Source of the DNA: Cyclina sinensis
Lineage: Eukaryota > Mollusca > Bivalvia > Venerida > Veneridae
Direction of reading: 5' to 3'
DNA length: 64,000 nt
Assembly (NCBI GenBank): GCA_012932295.1
Contig: JAAONU010000003.1
Coordinates: 32,536,361 to 32,600,360, forward strand
Below the pieces are notes generated by a model. That model worked only from the letters and a program-made list of their open reading frames with translations, was not told the DNA's origin and ran no database searches. This document shows, in pieces, positions 1 through 13,245 of this stretch (the first letter of the stretch is position 1; each line of letters opens with the position of its first letter). The position numbers and the translations under genes were made by a program.

Positions 1-442
1 CAATCTATCTTTGATTATTCCTTCCTGCAGTTTTAAGTAAGAATATGTGGATTGTCTCTTTTTTAACGCTTGGTCGTATTGAAGATATAAAGCGTCATGC
101 TTCTTGTGTTTTCTTACTGTAGTTTAACCTGATATGCGTTTTTCACTATTTATAATCACAGTAGATTTGTCTGTGCTGTGTGGCGGTCTTAAAACGTCTC
201 CCCGTACTTTCAATCAATACTGTTATCTTTTCTACCCTCAGGAATTGCATTTTACCCTCAGGAATTCACTTTTTACACCATCCCTATTCACTAATGCACT
301 CATTTATTCTCTTTTTTCTCTCTCTACGTTTTGTCTATGTAGGGAGGCTGAGTGTTCTGACTGTGTTTTTTCCAGATATGCGTTTTTGAGATTTTTTCTA
401 TTCTCGAGATTAGGTAATATTTGTATGCTTCCATTTCTTTAG

Positions 443-1875
443 GTCTTGTCGTTGCCATCAATTGTCATGAGCATTTTCGACTGGTTATCGTTTATAAACA
501 GACTAAGAAAATCTCGGCGGAACTGAAAGACGTCAAAAAAGACAACAAAACGTTAGAAGTAAGTTTTGATACATTTCTGTCAAGAACAGCTCAAACTGAT
601 ATAAAAGTATGATTAAACTAAAATCGTTGTTTTAACCCGTTTTTTCATATGTTACAAAATAACATTTTTATTTCATTACTCTAAGTATTTTTATGCATAC
701 AAAATCTATGACTAAGATAGATATTTGTATAGTTCAGCTGCGAAAGATTTACCACCGTTTATTTTATCTTCGTCATGAAAGAAGTTCTCGGAAATACACA
801 AAGGTTGTAAAGGATTATTTCTTTAATTATGATCAGAAAAGTAATCCTGCACAGCTTATTTCTTCCATGATTTAACGTTAGTCTGTCTGGTGCATAAGCT
901 TATTAAATTGAGGATAGCAAACATTGAAATGTTAACATTTTCATATGTCCTTTATAGTCATGTATTGAAGTGTTAGTGAATATGTGCGTTGAGGCTGGTC
1001 TACCAGATACCTTTGTAAAAACTAAACTAGGTAAGCTGTTTGTTATAACACTGTATTCTTAAATGACCTATCAATTTCAAAATTGTATTAACGCTGTCTT
1101 TTATTATGAAATAGAAAGTACGTAGTTTTGGATAATCCCTTATACTGGATTCAGTTACTTCTGTGTTCTACGCTTATGAACAGTTAATCATTCATCTTTG
1201 ACCAAAATATTCTACCATAAAATGTTTACAGATATTCTGAAAACAAAAACCTTACTATGAACCTAATCAAGGTGCATGCATTTAATTTTGATTTTATTTT
1301 ACATTAATATTTTCCAGCTCAACACAAAATGGAGAGGAAGCACAGCAAAAAAAAATCGAAAGCAAGCGGGCAATTATCCAATTTCAAAGTGGAGGATAAC
1401 GATATCTTGAGTAAGTCAGCAGACACCAAGATGGAAAACTGTTTCCCGAAGATCGCGAAAAATAGATTAAGTATTAGATAAAAATACCAGCTGATTTCGA
1501 AATTGATTCACAGATAAAAGTGTATAGTGAAAGCTTGATATGAGTGCAGTTTACCAGGTTTTTATTGGTGCGTATGTTAGCCATGTGGTAGTCGAGAGAC
1601 TGTCGCGCTTTGATTTTGCAAGGGGTATTTTTATTAAACTGTGGTGACAGCGTTTAAACAGCGTGTCCAGTCTTAGAGCTTATTTCAGAAAAAATCGCAT
1701 TACAGTAACCAATACGATACATTTGATCAAATTTATTAACTTATCAAAATTCTAAGGTATTTGTTTATAACTACTTGTAGGTCAACCGGATACAGAAAAT
1801 CGTGGAGAGGGCTGCAAGAACATTGAAGAAGGAAGTGATATAGAGGATGTGGATGACATAGTAGTCAGATTATAA
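443..1875 (+). CDS. 3' part of an unrecognised multi-exon gene
   Basis: Four exons join in one reading frame with GT-AG borders: 443-558, 958-1030, 1318-1410 and 1781-1875, ending at TAA 1873-1875. The encoded C-terminus has a hydrophobic start (LVVAINCHEHFRLVIVY), a Lys/Glu-rich stretch that could be helical, a conserved-looking CIEVLVNMCVEAGLPDTF segment, a very basic patch (KMERKHSKKKSKAS) and an acidic tail (EEGSDIEDVDDIVVRL). A candidate exon at 376-412 (after CAG, before GTAATA) is in a compatible phase and would extend the hydrophobic part, as in a membrane-spanning helix. The 5' end lies outside the window or was not found. I do not recognise the family. Support for a real gene is the phase agreement across all three introns. 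Confidence 0.55.
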
Positions 1876-2607
1876 CAGTGGTAGAAATTCTTTCAGAAAC
1901 AATGGTTTCTATACATTTTTTTTCTCAGCTGAGAAAAGTGACATTTGATTAATTTGTTTTTGTTGTTGACAACCGAATATTTTGTTCTTACATGTATATT
2001 GTTCTGTCGTTTTGGGAAGAACAAGAACCATCTGATCGCAAAAAAAGAATTTTTTTTTTCTGTTACAAAAAGAATTATTTTCAAGAAATGACATGTGACA
2101 TGCATAAACATCTTCCAACATGATTAGTGTCTAAACTTGACAACCAACCTTGTTCACTATGATCAAGTATCCTTTGGGAAAAGTCGGAATGACGCATGAC
2201 CACTTTGAAACTTACAAATAGTTTTGGTGTTTAGTCGATTTACATTCATTTATTTACATTTTGAAAGATAGTATATTTCTGATAAAAGTAGTTCAAAGAC
2301 CTGTTACATGTGACTATTGCCTTGACTATGGTGTTGAAAGGGGCTCCTATTTGTCTTACAATCGTAGGCCATGTACAAACAGGATTCAAAAATAGCTGAC
2401 AATACTTATGTAAAAAGGACAACAATTTAAAGAATTATTTTGAAAATGTTACAGAACATTATATTTCATAGATCACGATTTTCCAAAGGAAATTCAGGAG
2501 GCAAGGTCAAGGTTATGGGCGAAATTATGAACAATCTAGAGTTCTTTATAAAAATTCGAACTCCAAAGTAAGAATAATTTATCCGGCGAAGATCGTTATT
2601 GATGGAC
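1876..2607. other. intergenic, no gene seen
   Basis: AT-rich sequence after the stop of the upstream gene. The short open frames on the minus strand lack splice context and show no family resemblance. Confidence 0.5.
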
Positions 2608-2893
2608 ATGTTGTCCACGATGAAATGACTGAACTAGATTCTTGCACCTTAGAAACAGGCTTCAGCCTCAGTTCCCACATACCAAACAGAGGGACTGTAA
2701 CTGAAGCAACGTACAGCCACAATAAGTCACCCTTATCACAGGTTAGACTGGCGATACTCTGATAGCATGTGTGCGAAGATGTACAGCCGCAATAAGTCAC
2801 CCTTCATATACTAGCTTATGTAGTTAATGTTTGGTAAACGACTGTTTCTCATGCAAGAATCTAGTTCAGGCATTTCATCGTGGAAGCAACCGG
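2608..2893. repeat. inverted-repeat (foldback) flank of the satellite
   Basis: Bases 2611-2647 and 2851-2889 are near-exact reverse complements (core CAAGAATCTAGTTCAG). Between them, about 2695-2803 carries two partial copies of the downstream 70-bp satellite in the opposite orientation. The structure therefore looks like a foldback whose right side expanded into the array. No transposase is visible. Confidence 0.7.
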
Positions 2894-3339
2894 CTTCAGT
2901 TACCCCCTCTTCCCCCCACCTCGTAAACCAGGGGCAGGGACTGCTGCCTCAGCAACAGGCTTCAGGTACTGCACATTTGGCGAAAAGAACAGCCCAGCAT
3001 AATCAGTTACAAACCACATCTTCAGCAGAGAGTAACGTGGCTGCGCAACTGAGTGAAAATTAATGAACCTTGTCAATGGCTTCTAATCCAAATTTCAATA
3101 TTAACACTGATAAACAAAATGTAAAAAAATCAGGTACAATGTCAAACAGATATTCTTGTGGATAACAAATCTATGTCAAAAGAGCAATATGGCGTTTCAC
3201 ATATTTCACGTGCACTAAATCGAAGTGTGAAACGGTAACAGTCAGCTAATCCTTACAACAGAAGTTTGTTAAGACCGCGGAATTCCCCGGCTAGTAAAAA
3301 GGTGTATCCGGAAAGCAGCGGCAACTTTACCCTCTCCAC

Positions 3340-4345
3340 AAGATTGACATATTGCGGCTTTACAACTTCACACATATGCTATCAGCGTATCGCCAGTCAA
3401 ACCTGTGATAAGTTAAGGGTGACGTATTGCGGCTGTAAATCTTCACACACATACTATGAGCGTATCGCCAGTCAAACCTGTGACAAGGGTGACGTATTGC
3501 GGCTGTACATCTTCACACTCATACTATCAGCGTATTGCCAGTGGTAAGGTTGACGTATTGTGGCTGTACATCTTCACGCACATGCTATCAGCGTATCGCC
3601 AGTCTAACCTGTGGTAAGGGTGACGTATTAGGGCTGTACATCTTTACACACATGCTATCAGAGTATCGCCAGTCAAACCTGTGGTAAGGGTGACGTATTG
3701 CGGCTGTACATCTTCACACACATATTATCAGCGTATCGCCAGTCTAACCTGTTATAAGGGTGACGTATTGCGGCTGTACATCTTCACACATATGCTATCA
3801 GCGTATCGCCAGTCAAACCTGTGATAAGGTTGACTTATTGCGGCTGTACATCTTCGCACACATGCTATCAGAGTATCGCCAGTCTAACCTGTGATAAGGG
3901 TGACTTATTGTGGCTGTACGTCTTCACACACATGCTATCAGCGTATCGCCAGTCTAACCTGTGATAAGGGTGACTTATAGCGGCTGTATATCTTCACACA
4001 CATGCTATCAGCACATCCCCAGTCTAATCTGTTGTAAGGATGACGTATTTCGGCTCTACATCTTCACACACATATTATCAGCGTATCGCCAGTCTAACCT
4101 GTATAAGGGTGACGTATTGCGGCTGTACATCTTCACACATATGCTATCAGCGTATCGCCAGTCTAACCTGTGATAAGGGTGACTTATTGCGGCTGTATAT
4201 CTTCACACACATGCTATCAGAGTATCGCCAGTCTAACCTGTGATAAGGGTGACTTATTGCGGCTGTACATCTTCACACACATGCTATCAGCGTATCGCAA
4301 GTCTAATCTGTGGTAAGATTGGCGTATTGCGGCTGTTCAATCTGA
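3340..4345. repeat. 70-bp tandem repeat array, about 14 copies
   Basis: The motif GGCTGTACATCTTCACACA recurs at about 3501, 3562, 3632, 3702, 3772, 3842, 3912, 3982, 4052, 4121, 4191 and 4261, giving a period of 70 bp (one unit shortened to about 61). Each unit also carries GCTATCAGCGTATCGCCAGT and a CCTGTGATAAGGGTGAC join. A degenerate unit sits at about 4410-4475. Open frames through the array are by-products of the repeat. Confidence 0.9.
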
Positions 4346-4479
4346 CTGAAGTTCACGATTTCCCTACCTTATAGCGTAGCGATGTTTATGATATGATTTT
4401 AATCAGATTGCGCGGCTGTACATTTTCACACACATACTTTTTGCGTATCGCCAGTCTTACCTGTCGTAAGGGTGTGGGT

Positions 4480-4858
4480 GCAATTTATTATTATTATTCG
4501 TTTCAATAAACCTTACGAATTGTATTCAACACTAAAATATTATATAGATACAGTGTATATGTTGATAATAACGAAGAAAACCAGTAAATTAGTTTATAGT
4601 ATTCTTAAGCTTTGTTAAAAAGGAAACGATTCACTATCATAAAATTATATATACATTGATACACTTCATTATTACAAAATTACATATAAATTAATAGTTA
4701 TAATTTTGGCAAAATAAGAATGATATTTTAGCAACATGTATTTTTTAAATTTTTTATACCAATACTTAGTGTTATTGTGTCAAAATTGTCTTGTCATGCC
4801 TTCTCCACTTTATGTTCACTGTTCGCTATATGCTCAGTATATGTTTGCCGCCATGGGC
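4480..4858. other. AT-rich spacer
   Basis: Very AT-rich sequence between the satellite and the MITE. No gene or repeat structure is recognised. Confidence 0.4.
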
Positions 4859-5300
4859 TTTAAAGGGGCTGTGCTCCAGATGACAAAAAAAGAAAGTTTT
4901 CTTGTATTATAAATTTCTTGTAATATTTTTGACTAATGCTTAAAAAATAACTTACTGACAAAAAAAAGTCAAACAATTACATTATAAATTGATTTTTTTC
5001 CCTTTCAAAGTGCTATACCGTAACGCGACGGTATAACTATATCGTATAAGATCTAAAGTAAATATCTGTAATATCACATGCGGCGATGGTGGTGACAGTA
5101 AAAGCGTCGGAAATATTTTGTTAACATGAGGATCCAGAGTTCAAATCAGGCTGGAGCGAAAATATTTTTTTATTCTATTTTGCTTTTTATAATCAGTTTT
5201 GAAGTAAAATATTATGTTGTTATAATCTCACGGCATCTAAATATATATTTTATGAAAAAAAAAATTTTAATGTCAAATCTGGAGTACAGCCTCTTTATAG
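4859..5300 (+). mobile_element. MITE-like element with terminal inverted repeats (copy 1)
   Basis: The left end AAGGGGCTGTGCTCCAGAT and the right end ATCTGGAGTACAGCCTCTT are inverted copies. Inside are a palindrome near 5023 (ATACCGT..ACGGTAT) and a tRNA-like stretch with a B-box-like GAGTTCAAATC near 5138. A second copy lies at 54651-55090 in the opposite orientation and matches along its length, which defines the element as about 440 bp. There is no coding capacity, so it would be non-autonomous. Confidence 0.85.
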
Positions 5301-7105
5301 CCCATTAGAATATATTAAATAAACCTTGAAACTTGAAATTATTTATGAAATATATCTTTAAATCAAAGACGATAATAGATCTTAGAGCAAGGCTTAGATT
5401 GTTGAGAAAAGTCATAATTTACGTTAAAATGTTTAATTATTGCCTGTTAGTGAGGTGGAAGTGAAGATTTATTATCCTTGCAAAAGTTATATCAACCAAA
5501 GCCGTGTGAAATGAAATTTTAAAAATTTATAAATTCCCTTTGACCAAAACATTGTACGAGTACGACAGTACTTTCTCATTGATGGTGACTTCACCAATAT
5601 TTTTCAAACTAATATCAACCTTCGAAGGCTTTGTGTTTTACAGTTTTCCTTTTCAAATAAAGGCAATTTTCTATCAAAAATAAATTTGGTATTAAACTAT
5701 CTGCTGTTTCCATTGCAATTACGTATCAGATTAGAAAAAAGGCGAGTTGTATGAGTATCTAAAGCCTCGCAGCTTTGCAGGAATTAATTCAGTAAAAGCT
5801 ATAGGACGTCATTTTAATTTCCACCCTGTATCCCAGAAAAGTTTATTTTCAAGCGAAGGAGGAATGACCCTTTTAAAAAAGATGAAATCTTTTATTCAAT
5901 TTCATTTATTTTCATTTAGGACAAAAGAGAGAAAAAATTTAGTCGCAGCTTGGACTACTATTTACCATTTCGTAGGATGGAACCGAAACTGACCGCTAGG
6001 TCGAGTCTAGTCAAGATTATGACTTTCCTCTACGAGAACTACATTTTTTTCAAAATCACACGAAATAAAAAAAAATCTGAGGAACAAAATTATGTACCAA
6101 TAAATTTTAAGACCGATTCGTTATTTGGACCGTATTAGCAGACTTTATAAAAGTACATGTAGATAGTCACACTGCTCTTAAGATTCTTGTGAGCATGTTC
6201 TGCAATCTGATTGGCTTCTTGAGATAAGATTTTTTCCAATGAATTGTCGCAAAAGAATTTTTACTAGACGGTTTTTGTTGTTTAAGTTCAAGCAAAAGAC
6301 AAAAAATAAACTCCGTATTTTTTTATCTACGATTTTAAATACATTTGTTAGTTTCAAATTTTAACACAAGAGTGTTGCCTGTGTACATTCTTAGCCAGTG
6401 CGTTTATTGTTTCATTTGAGTGAGTGTTTATTTATTTTTGGTTAATTGCATGTAGATTTATTATTGATAGCAAATACCTAGTCTTTTAGAAAGAATATAA
6501 TATAACTTTATATGGGCCAGTTTTCAAGTTACGTATATCTTAAAAAGAAGACGCATTTCCGTACACTTGCAGATACTGAATAAATAATTTTCAAACCATG
6601 ATAAAAGTTATAAAATCAGTCAAAATATAAAATTATAAATGTGGCTTTTAAATTTTAGTTAAGTGAATATTTAAACAAATGATTTTGACTGATAATAAAC
6701 GTTATCTTTAATTGAATACAACAGGTAACAGAAAATTGCTGCAAGATAGGTACCATCGTTTTAAATTAAATGACAATCGAAAAATGGCCACAGGGTAAAT
6801 ACATGCATACAATTTCATCTCGGTACGTTCTATTTTTTTTAAATATAACTTTAAGAGAAAAAAGTAAATACTTTGTCGCAATTCTTTTGGATAATCTACT
6901 GTTGTTACTTTCTGACTTCTTATCTTATTGCTTAGTAACAAAAGGAATTTATGTTATAAATAGAAGAAACTTTAAAGGTAATCAAAATAAAAATGTCAGA
7001 TTTGCTTTTTGCTATTTTATGAATTGGTCGATTACGGGTCGTTGAAATCGTTGAAAGCACTGTTTTAAGTGCACGTTACAACATTTCTAAACCCGTAAAG
7101 TCAGT
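5301..7105. other. intergenic, no gene seen
   Basis: Low-complexity AT-rich sequence. The open frames at about 5747-6138 and 6708-7045 have no recognisable domain or splice-supported extension. Confidence 0.4.
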
Positions 7106-10100
7106 ATGATGAAAGTGCTATTCATGCTTAAAACAATAATAAAACGGACAATTACGCCACTATGCTTATTTTCTTTTGTAATTGTTGTATGTTTTCTACA
7201 AAGACATAGTTTCATTTCTGGGAAAAGGGAATTTACAGAACCAAAGATGGCAGTTATGGATAAAAGTGGTAAACGTCTTATTAAACTATTGGGTAAAATG
7301 AACCGAGCCAAGGACACCGCCCTTGTAACTAGCAGTGGGGGTTATCTTGGAAAAAGGATTACTGATTCAAATGACATAGAAGCAGGACATTTTGATGCAA
7401 AAACACAGGACATCGCGATCAAGGCTGGTGGTGATCATGATTTAGTGAATAAAAAAGAAATGGAAACAATGCCTTTGAGAAGAAAATACACGAAAAATGT
7501 TGCCAATAGAAAGTTATATGAGTTATCTAGACATTCACGTGTTGATACGGACATAATTGATATAATGGGAAAGGTTAGTTTTCTGGTTACACTTTCGTTT
7601 TAAGTAAACATAGATCAAAATTTGTAAAAGATGTATAAAATTATATAGTGCATTTATAATATTTTTTTTACAGCCATAAAATAAAGTCTTGTGTGCGACA
7701 CAAAATAAGTTGCCATTACGTATAGTGTTTCAACACACAAAACTCTAATATTTAGTTAACAATAAATTCAGTATGTATCTCTGAAAGATTTTTAGTGTGC
7801 AGACCGAAAGAAAACGACTACAATAATAATTTCTAAGACAGTGATCCTCAACAGTTGTAGGAAGAAGAAGTAACTGTTAAGTTCAGTTTGCCGCTTTCAA
7901 CCCTGAAGTCATTGGAAGTTTTAATATGACTGTACATATATTTCAGCCTTCTTTAAATTTCATTCATAACTACAAGAACCCTTGCTTTATGGGAGATAAG
8001 ACTAGTGGTTTATTTAATGACAACCATCTTCACTGCTTACCTTATTTCTATCTTATTGGTAAGTACAAGCATTTTCGCCAACGGCTTAACGGGATATTTT
8101 TTCGAAAAATACGTTATCGTGTACTGTGAGTTAGCATCTGAAACGTTTCAAGTGAATTTAAACAAATTTAGTCTTTGTGAGCAGTATTATTTTCAATGCA
8201 ATTTTTCTAAATATAATTTTTCCCATACGATATAAAAGACTGACGACGACAAATGGAAGGTTGCGTATCAGTCAATAAGCGCTTCGCTTTTGAGGTCTTT
8301 TTAATTTTAAAAAATGATTTTTCTTCAAAACTTGGCCGAAAACCCAGGAATACGTGCAATAGATTTATACCATATGGAGAGCCGAAATGAGATTTCAGAT
8401 ACATTACTTTACAACATGTAATAATGAAAGTCATTTTTTTTAGGAGTGAAGAAAAGTGGGACAACCGACTTGTTTCACCGAATATCTTCACATCCTGAGT
8501 TCCGTGGTCCAGGTTTTAAAGAAGCCCAATGGTTTCCAAGGATACGCTTAGGAATAGACTGTCCTGCGTTCCGAAAGCACCAAGCTTTGAAAAGTAAAAT
8601 CATGTTGTCTGTTATAATGTGAAAGTTGTTACTTTCCGGACATAGTTAATATAGCTGTTCCCTTAGTTTGACCAAATGTCAACAGTAAAGAAAAACAACT
8701 TTTCTATCGACACATTATGTTCTAACAAATACGAGATATTCATGTTAAGATTGTTTTATTTAAACTGTATTTCCAGCCTGCTTTTCAACTAAAAATTCTT
8801 GTTATGCAGATTCATTCTATTTGAAAACCAAAACTTACAAATGGTGAATCAAGCTCCAGTATTCCAACTTATTAAAATTTTCATGAAGCAAAACTTTTAT
8901 ATATATTTTATTTAAGTTAATAAGGTTCATTGTCTTAATGTTTTTAAACTTTTAAGTGTAATGTTAGTAGTCAGGTAACCGCTATGCTTATATGTTTTTT
9001 CTTGTTAATATTTAAAGTAACCCGCCAAATTTATGTAGATGTTTATGTTGAAGAAGTATTACAAACCATTTATTTGTCTTTTTTCACGTAGTCTTGATAA
9101 AATTCTGGCACTACAAATTTCAAATGTTCTTCAAAAAGTCTACTGTTCCGACTTACAGAGTAAATACTTTCATTATCAAAATGACATCATCAGGAAACCT
9201 ACAGACTCAAACCACCGTACCTTAGACCCGAGAATTAACTCAGCAAAGCTGGTGTCTATTGTGTTGACCATTATTGTGCAGTATAATAGTCTGAAAACTT
9301 AGCTTATAATATATGAGACTACCAACATCGACTTTATGCAGAGTTATCACCCCAATCGTATCAATAGTAGGGTGACACAACTAAATTGTGCAGTTTGCTG
9401 TATGAACTGTTTACACTACTTCATTTGACACCACATTTATAGCGACGTTAGTTGAATCAAAGTTAGCGTCACGTGTTTAAACTCCAAACTTACTTTGCCT
9501 CAGCTATTCAGAAATTAATATGCTTATACGAATAAGTTTTGTTATTTCTTGTTACAGGACCACTTCGAAAAGGTATAGATAACCGGAGTATTAAGTATTA
9601 CATCTCCATGTTTGACTCGGCTGCATCCGCTATCAAGTCTTGCCCTTCAAACTGTATAACAGGTACAGTTTAGAATTTAAGCAGTTGCATGCTATGAAAT
9701 TAACATCATTTACGTTTATTACCTAGGAAGCAAACACTTATAACTTTTAGAAGTACTGCAAATTTGATTACTTGGAATAAGTGTAATTGTTAACAGCTGT
9801 GCAAAAGCTTTTTGGGCATTCTTTATAATTTACTCTAAAGTGAGTCCTAACACAATTTACTGAAATATATCAGGTCAAGGAAAGAGTATTTTGGTTTTTG
9901 GGAAATAAGAATTTAAATTAGAGTAAACGAATCTAGTTTGGTATATCATTTTTGTTATATTGCCTTTTTTATTTATTTTTTTTAATTTGTAACAAATTTG
10001 ATTGGTCATTTTGCTTCAATGTTGAAAATGTTACACATTAGAAGCCATTATGGTATGCTAATAATTGATATTTTTGTTTTCCACAGGAGAGGCAACTCCG

Positions 10101-12073
10101 GCAAACTTACACATGCACACAAGATGGCAGCTGTTACCTGGCAATGAGAAAATGACGGAACCCCGCTTTACAAACTTTCATTATATAAAACATATAACAC
10201 CTGGGGCCAAAATCATCGTAATTTTCAGAGACCCTGTTTCAAGGTAAATATTTTAATGTACATATTATAATCGATTTTTTTTGTCAAAGGGTATTTATTG
10301 TTGGGTTGAATGGATGAGTTCACTACGATTGAGCGATCATTAACCAATAAAATGAAACCATAGCCTTAGGGATCGTAAAGAACGTTCTCGGCAGATTTAA
10401 AAAAAAAACATGCCCGCGAAAAGTTCTTCCTTGCTAAAAGTTCTTGGTAGACATATACTACTCAATGCTGAATATTTGCGATAGAAAATGAAATGTTCTA
10501 AATGGTATGTTTTTATTTAAGGTTGTTTTCTGATTTTATGCACGAGTTGCGACTAAGGCATGCTCAACATTCTCTTGAGAAAGTAACTGTGATGTTTCAC
10601 CATCAAGTGTCTGTCCTAATACGAACATATGAATGGTGTTTCAAGACATGGTCAGAGAGAAGATGCATCTATAACAACACTTTGTCAGATGATTTAACAA
10701 AGGTACTCATTCACATTCTCTTCGAATCAAATTATTAAGTAAGTCATAGTATACACTCAGAAAATGAAAGCAAATGTAAATAGCTTGTACGCCTATATCG
10801 TAAAGTGCACGGAAGAACTTTTTACTGCTACAAGTTTAAGAATGGAAAAAAAGATTTGAAATAACTCTTTTCTTAAATTATACAATTTTGTCATTCTAAA
10901 TATCCTATGCAGCTGGATTAAAAATACTATATCGGGGGTATATTCTTTCATTGTATGGTTTGACGATGTGTTCATGCCGCATGACAAAGCTGAGTTAGCT
11001 ATTTAAGTGTATAGTTTTATAGGGGACTCTAAAATAATTGTCACTGTAAAGACAACTCCTTTATAATTTAGCTTTAGGATGATCGAACGTTTAGTCTACA
11101 GATATCAGCGTCTTTCATACGAAACCTGAAATACCGCCAGGAATATCTACATATGCTAAAAATATTAACGTTTTTTTTGTGCGATATTTTTATCAGTAAA
11201 CATCACGCCAAAGTCATATTTGTAAAAGTTATCATATTTTTGAAAGTTCGTTAAAACTAGTTTGATTATTTTTACATCATTTAAACAGTTCTTTATTATT
11301 TCAGAAAGGAATAGTAATTGCAGAAAGTTTTCGCGCAGGATTTTATGCCTTTTATATGAAGGAGCTGATGTCTGTGTTTGGGCGAGAGCAAATATTCCCC
11401 GTTCTTATGACAGACTACCTATCTAAGCCGCAGGAAACGCTTACAAAAATATTTCAGTTTCTGAAAATGTGTGAGTATTATAGCTGTTATTTCTGTATAT
11501 TTTTAATTTTCATTGGTCCTTCTGATACTTTGCAAGGAGTTTTTTCGAGATTGCCCATGTCTAATATGTCACAAGGTTGAAATACACCACTTTTAAAGCC
11601 CTCATGCGTTCATGCATTAGCAAACTTGATCTGTCGAATGTTCAGTTATAGTCATTTTCCTGGCGGTTTAAATAAAAATATGGGATTATATTATCGTACA
11701 ATAATACTGATATAAATTTGAAGGAAGACTTTGTTAACGTTTAAAATACAGTTTAGAATTTATGCAGAATAGTGTACCGTGCTTCACTCGATGGCAGAAA
11801 AGTAAGTCGATTTTTCACAACAATCGATGGGAACAAAATGCAATATACAACACATTTAAACATAAGAGAAAATGGATTTTCATTTCAGCCCCATTGTCTT
11901 CTACGCAGATGACACGTATAGTAAATCTCAAAGTGGCTAATTCTTCAAAGAACAAGCGTCTGTCAGGAGCAACGATGGATGTGGAAACCAAAGATCTGCT
12001 GTATAGATTCTATTCACCTTTTAACAAAGAAATGGCTGGCTTATTAAAAAACAGAGGATATTTATTTACATAA
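7106..12073 (+). CDS. CHST15-like: carbohydrate sulfotransferase 15-like, Golgi type II membrane enzyme
   Basis: Eight exons join in phase: 7106-7573, 7947-8058, 8444-8593, 9558-9662, 10087-10243, 10522-10702, 11305-11470 and 11889-12073, encoding about 507 residues (human CHST15 is about 560). A hydrophobic segment at residues 16-32 after a basic start fits a Golgi signal anchor, and a variable stem follows. The catalytic domain starts near the KNPC segment of exon 2. The 5'-phosphosulfate-binding motif is GVKKSGTTDLF (about 194-204), split across the exon 2/3 intron. The 3'-phosphate-binding motif is IFRDPVSRLFSDF (about 324-336), split across the exon 5/6 intron. The family moves sulfate from PAPS to GalNAc 4-sulfate of chondroitin/dermatan chains, but molluscs have many paralogs and the exact substrate is not readable here. 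The start is the ATG just before the anchor; a second Met follows immediately. The stop is TAA at 12071-12073. Confidence 0.9.
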
Positions 12074-13202
12074 GCTTGAAATATATAACATAGTTTTGTT
12101 TGCGAGTACAAGAAGTCATAATGAAATTATTTAAAATGTGTTTGTTGTTATCGCCGTTCCTGGACGGCGATATATACAATCAACAAGATTTGAACAGTTT
12201 TGCCTGTACACCGCCTGCCTTTAGCCAATCAAAGCAAAGCATTTCATATCACATGATAACAAAATGGACGTCAGAATTCTTCTGCAAGGTGTGAAACCAC
12301 CAAATAGATTCCTTCTTTATTCTATATAAAATTCATAAAGTTCACAGGGCTGTAAAACATAGCAAAACCTTTTTTAAATAGCTTTAACTTACATATTCTT
12401 GTAGATCTATATCTGTACTCATGAAAAATAGCAAGAAAAGTGGGGGTTGTGTTTCAAACAAGAAAGATATTTCTGCTCATGTAAACTTACCCATAAAATT
12501 AACAAAAAATCTGAGCTAATTTTCAGATTGGGGTATGTGAAACAATTTCACATTGTGAATTCTATTCTGAATGCATATGAGCATAAAATTGCTACCACAC
12601 TATCAGAAATAGTCAAACAAAATGATTCCAGCAAAAAATATACACAGATTAGGGCAAAAATGTTAAAAATAGCCAAGAAAACTGAGAACTATTTCTAGCC
12701 GCCATTATGCGGGTACCATTTTTTGAGCTGAATTGGTGGTTTCATACCTGCAAGGGATGCGTAAATGGACTCGCCCAACCGCCATGTTTGTCGGGTTACT
12801 TATTCTTACAACTGAAAAATACCATCATCAATGTACGATCTCAGTACCAGTCTTGTAAATTAAATACAAGATAATCGCAATTTTTATTGCTACATGTCAA
12901 TTTTTTACTAGAGAATGTAGTCTAAATAAGAGTATGGTTTGTTTGTTTTTTCCAAAACTTGCACTTAAAGAAAAAAATAAATGCTTGCTTCCGGGCGATT
13001 CTAATCAGGATACAAACTCCCCGCAGGGGTTACTTCCCCTGATTAGTACAGTAAAAGTAGCAAAGCGTGGCTTGACCGGTGCGAGGAGTTTGATTAGGAT
13101 TTTTCCGTGTTTTATATATGCTTGATTAGGGTCAGGGCAATATCGTATTTTTTACCTAAAATTTATTCTGTTTAAATTGTACGTATAATATTCTTATGGT
13201 AT
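12074..13202. other. 3' flank of the sulfotransferase and intergenic DNA
   Basis: No second gene is seen. A short hairpin (ATCGCCGT..GGACGGCGAT) lies near 12149-12171. The small open frames have no recognisable domain. Confidence 0.35.
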
Positions 13203-13205
13203 TGA

Positions 13206-13245
13206 ACAGGGCTTTAATTTACCATGTAAATTAAAGCCCTGTATT
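13206..13245. repeat. near-perfect palindrome (hairpin)
   Basis: ACAGGGCTTTAATTTA is followed by a five-base loop and then its exact reverse complement TAAATTAAAGCCCTGT. This is the longest perfect short-range hairpin I noticed outside the repeats. Confidence 0.8.

Noticed and set aside
2827..3063. 78-residue frame with Gln/Ser-rich product
   Set aside because: It begins inside the inverted repeat and has no splice or homology support.
3340..4345. Possible CRISPR-like array
   Set aside because: Whole 70-bp units repeat without unique spacers, and the genome is eukaryotic.
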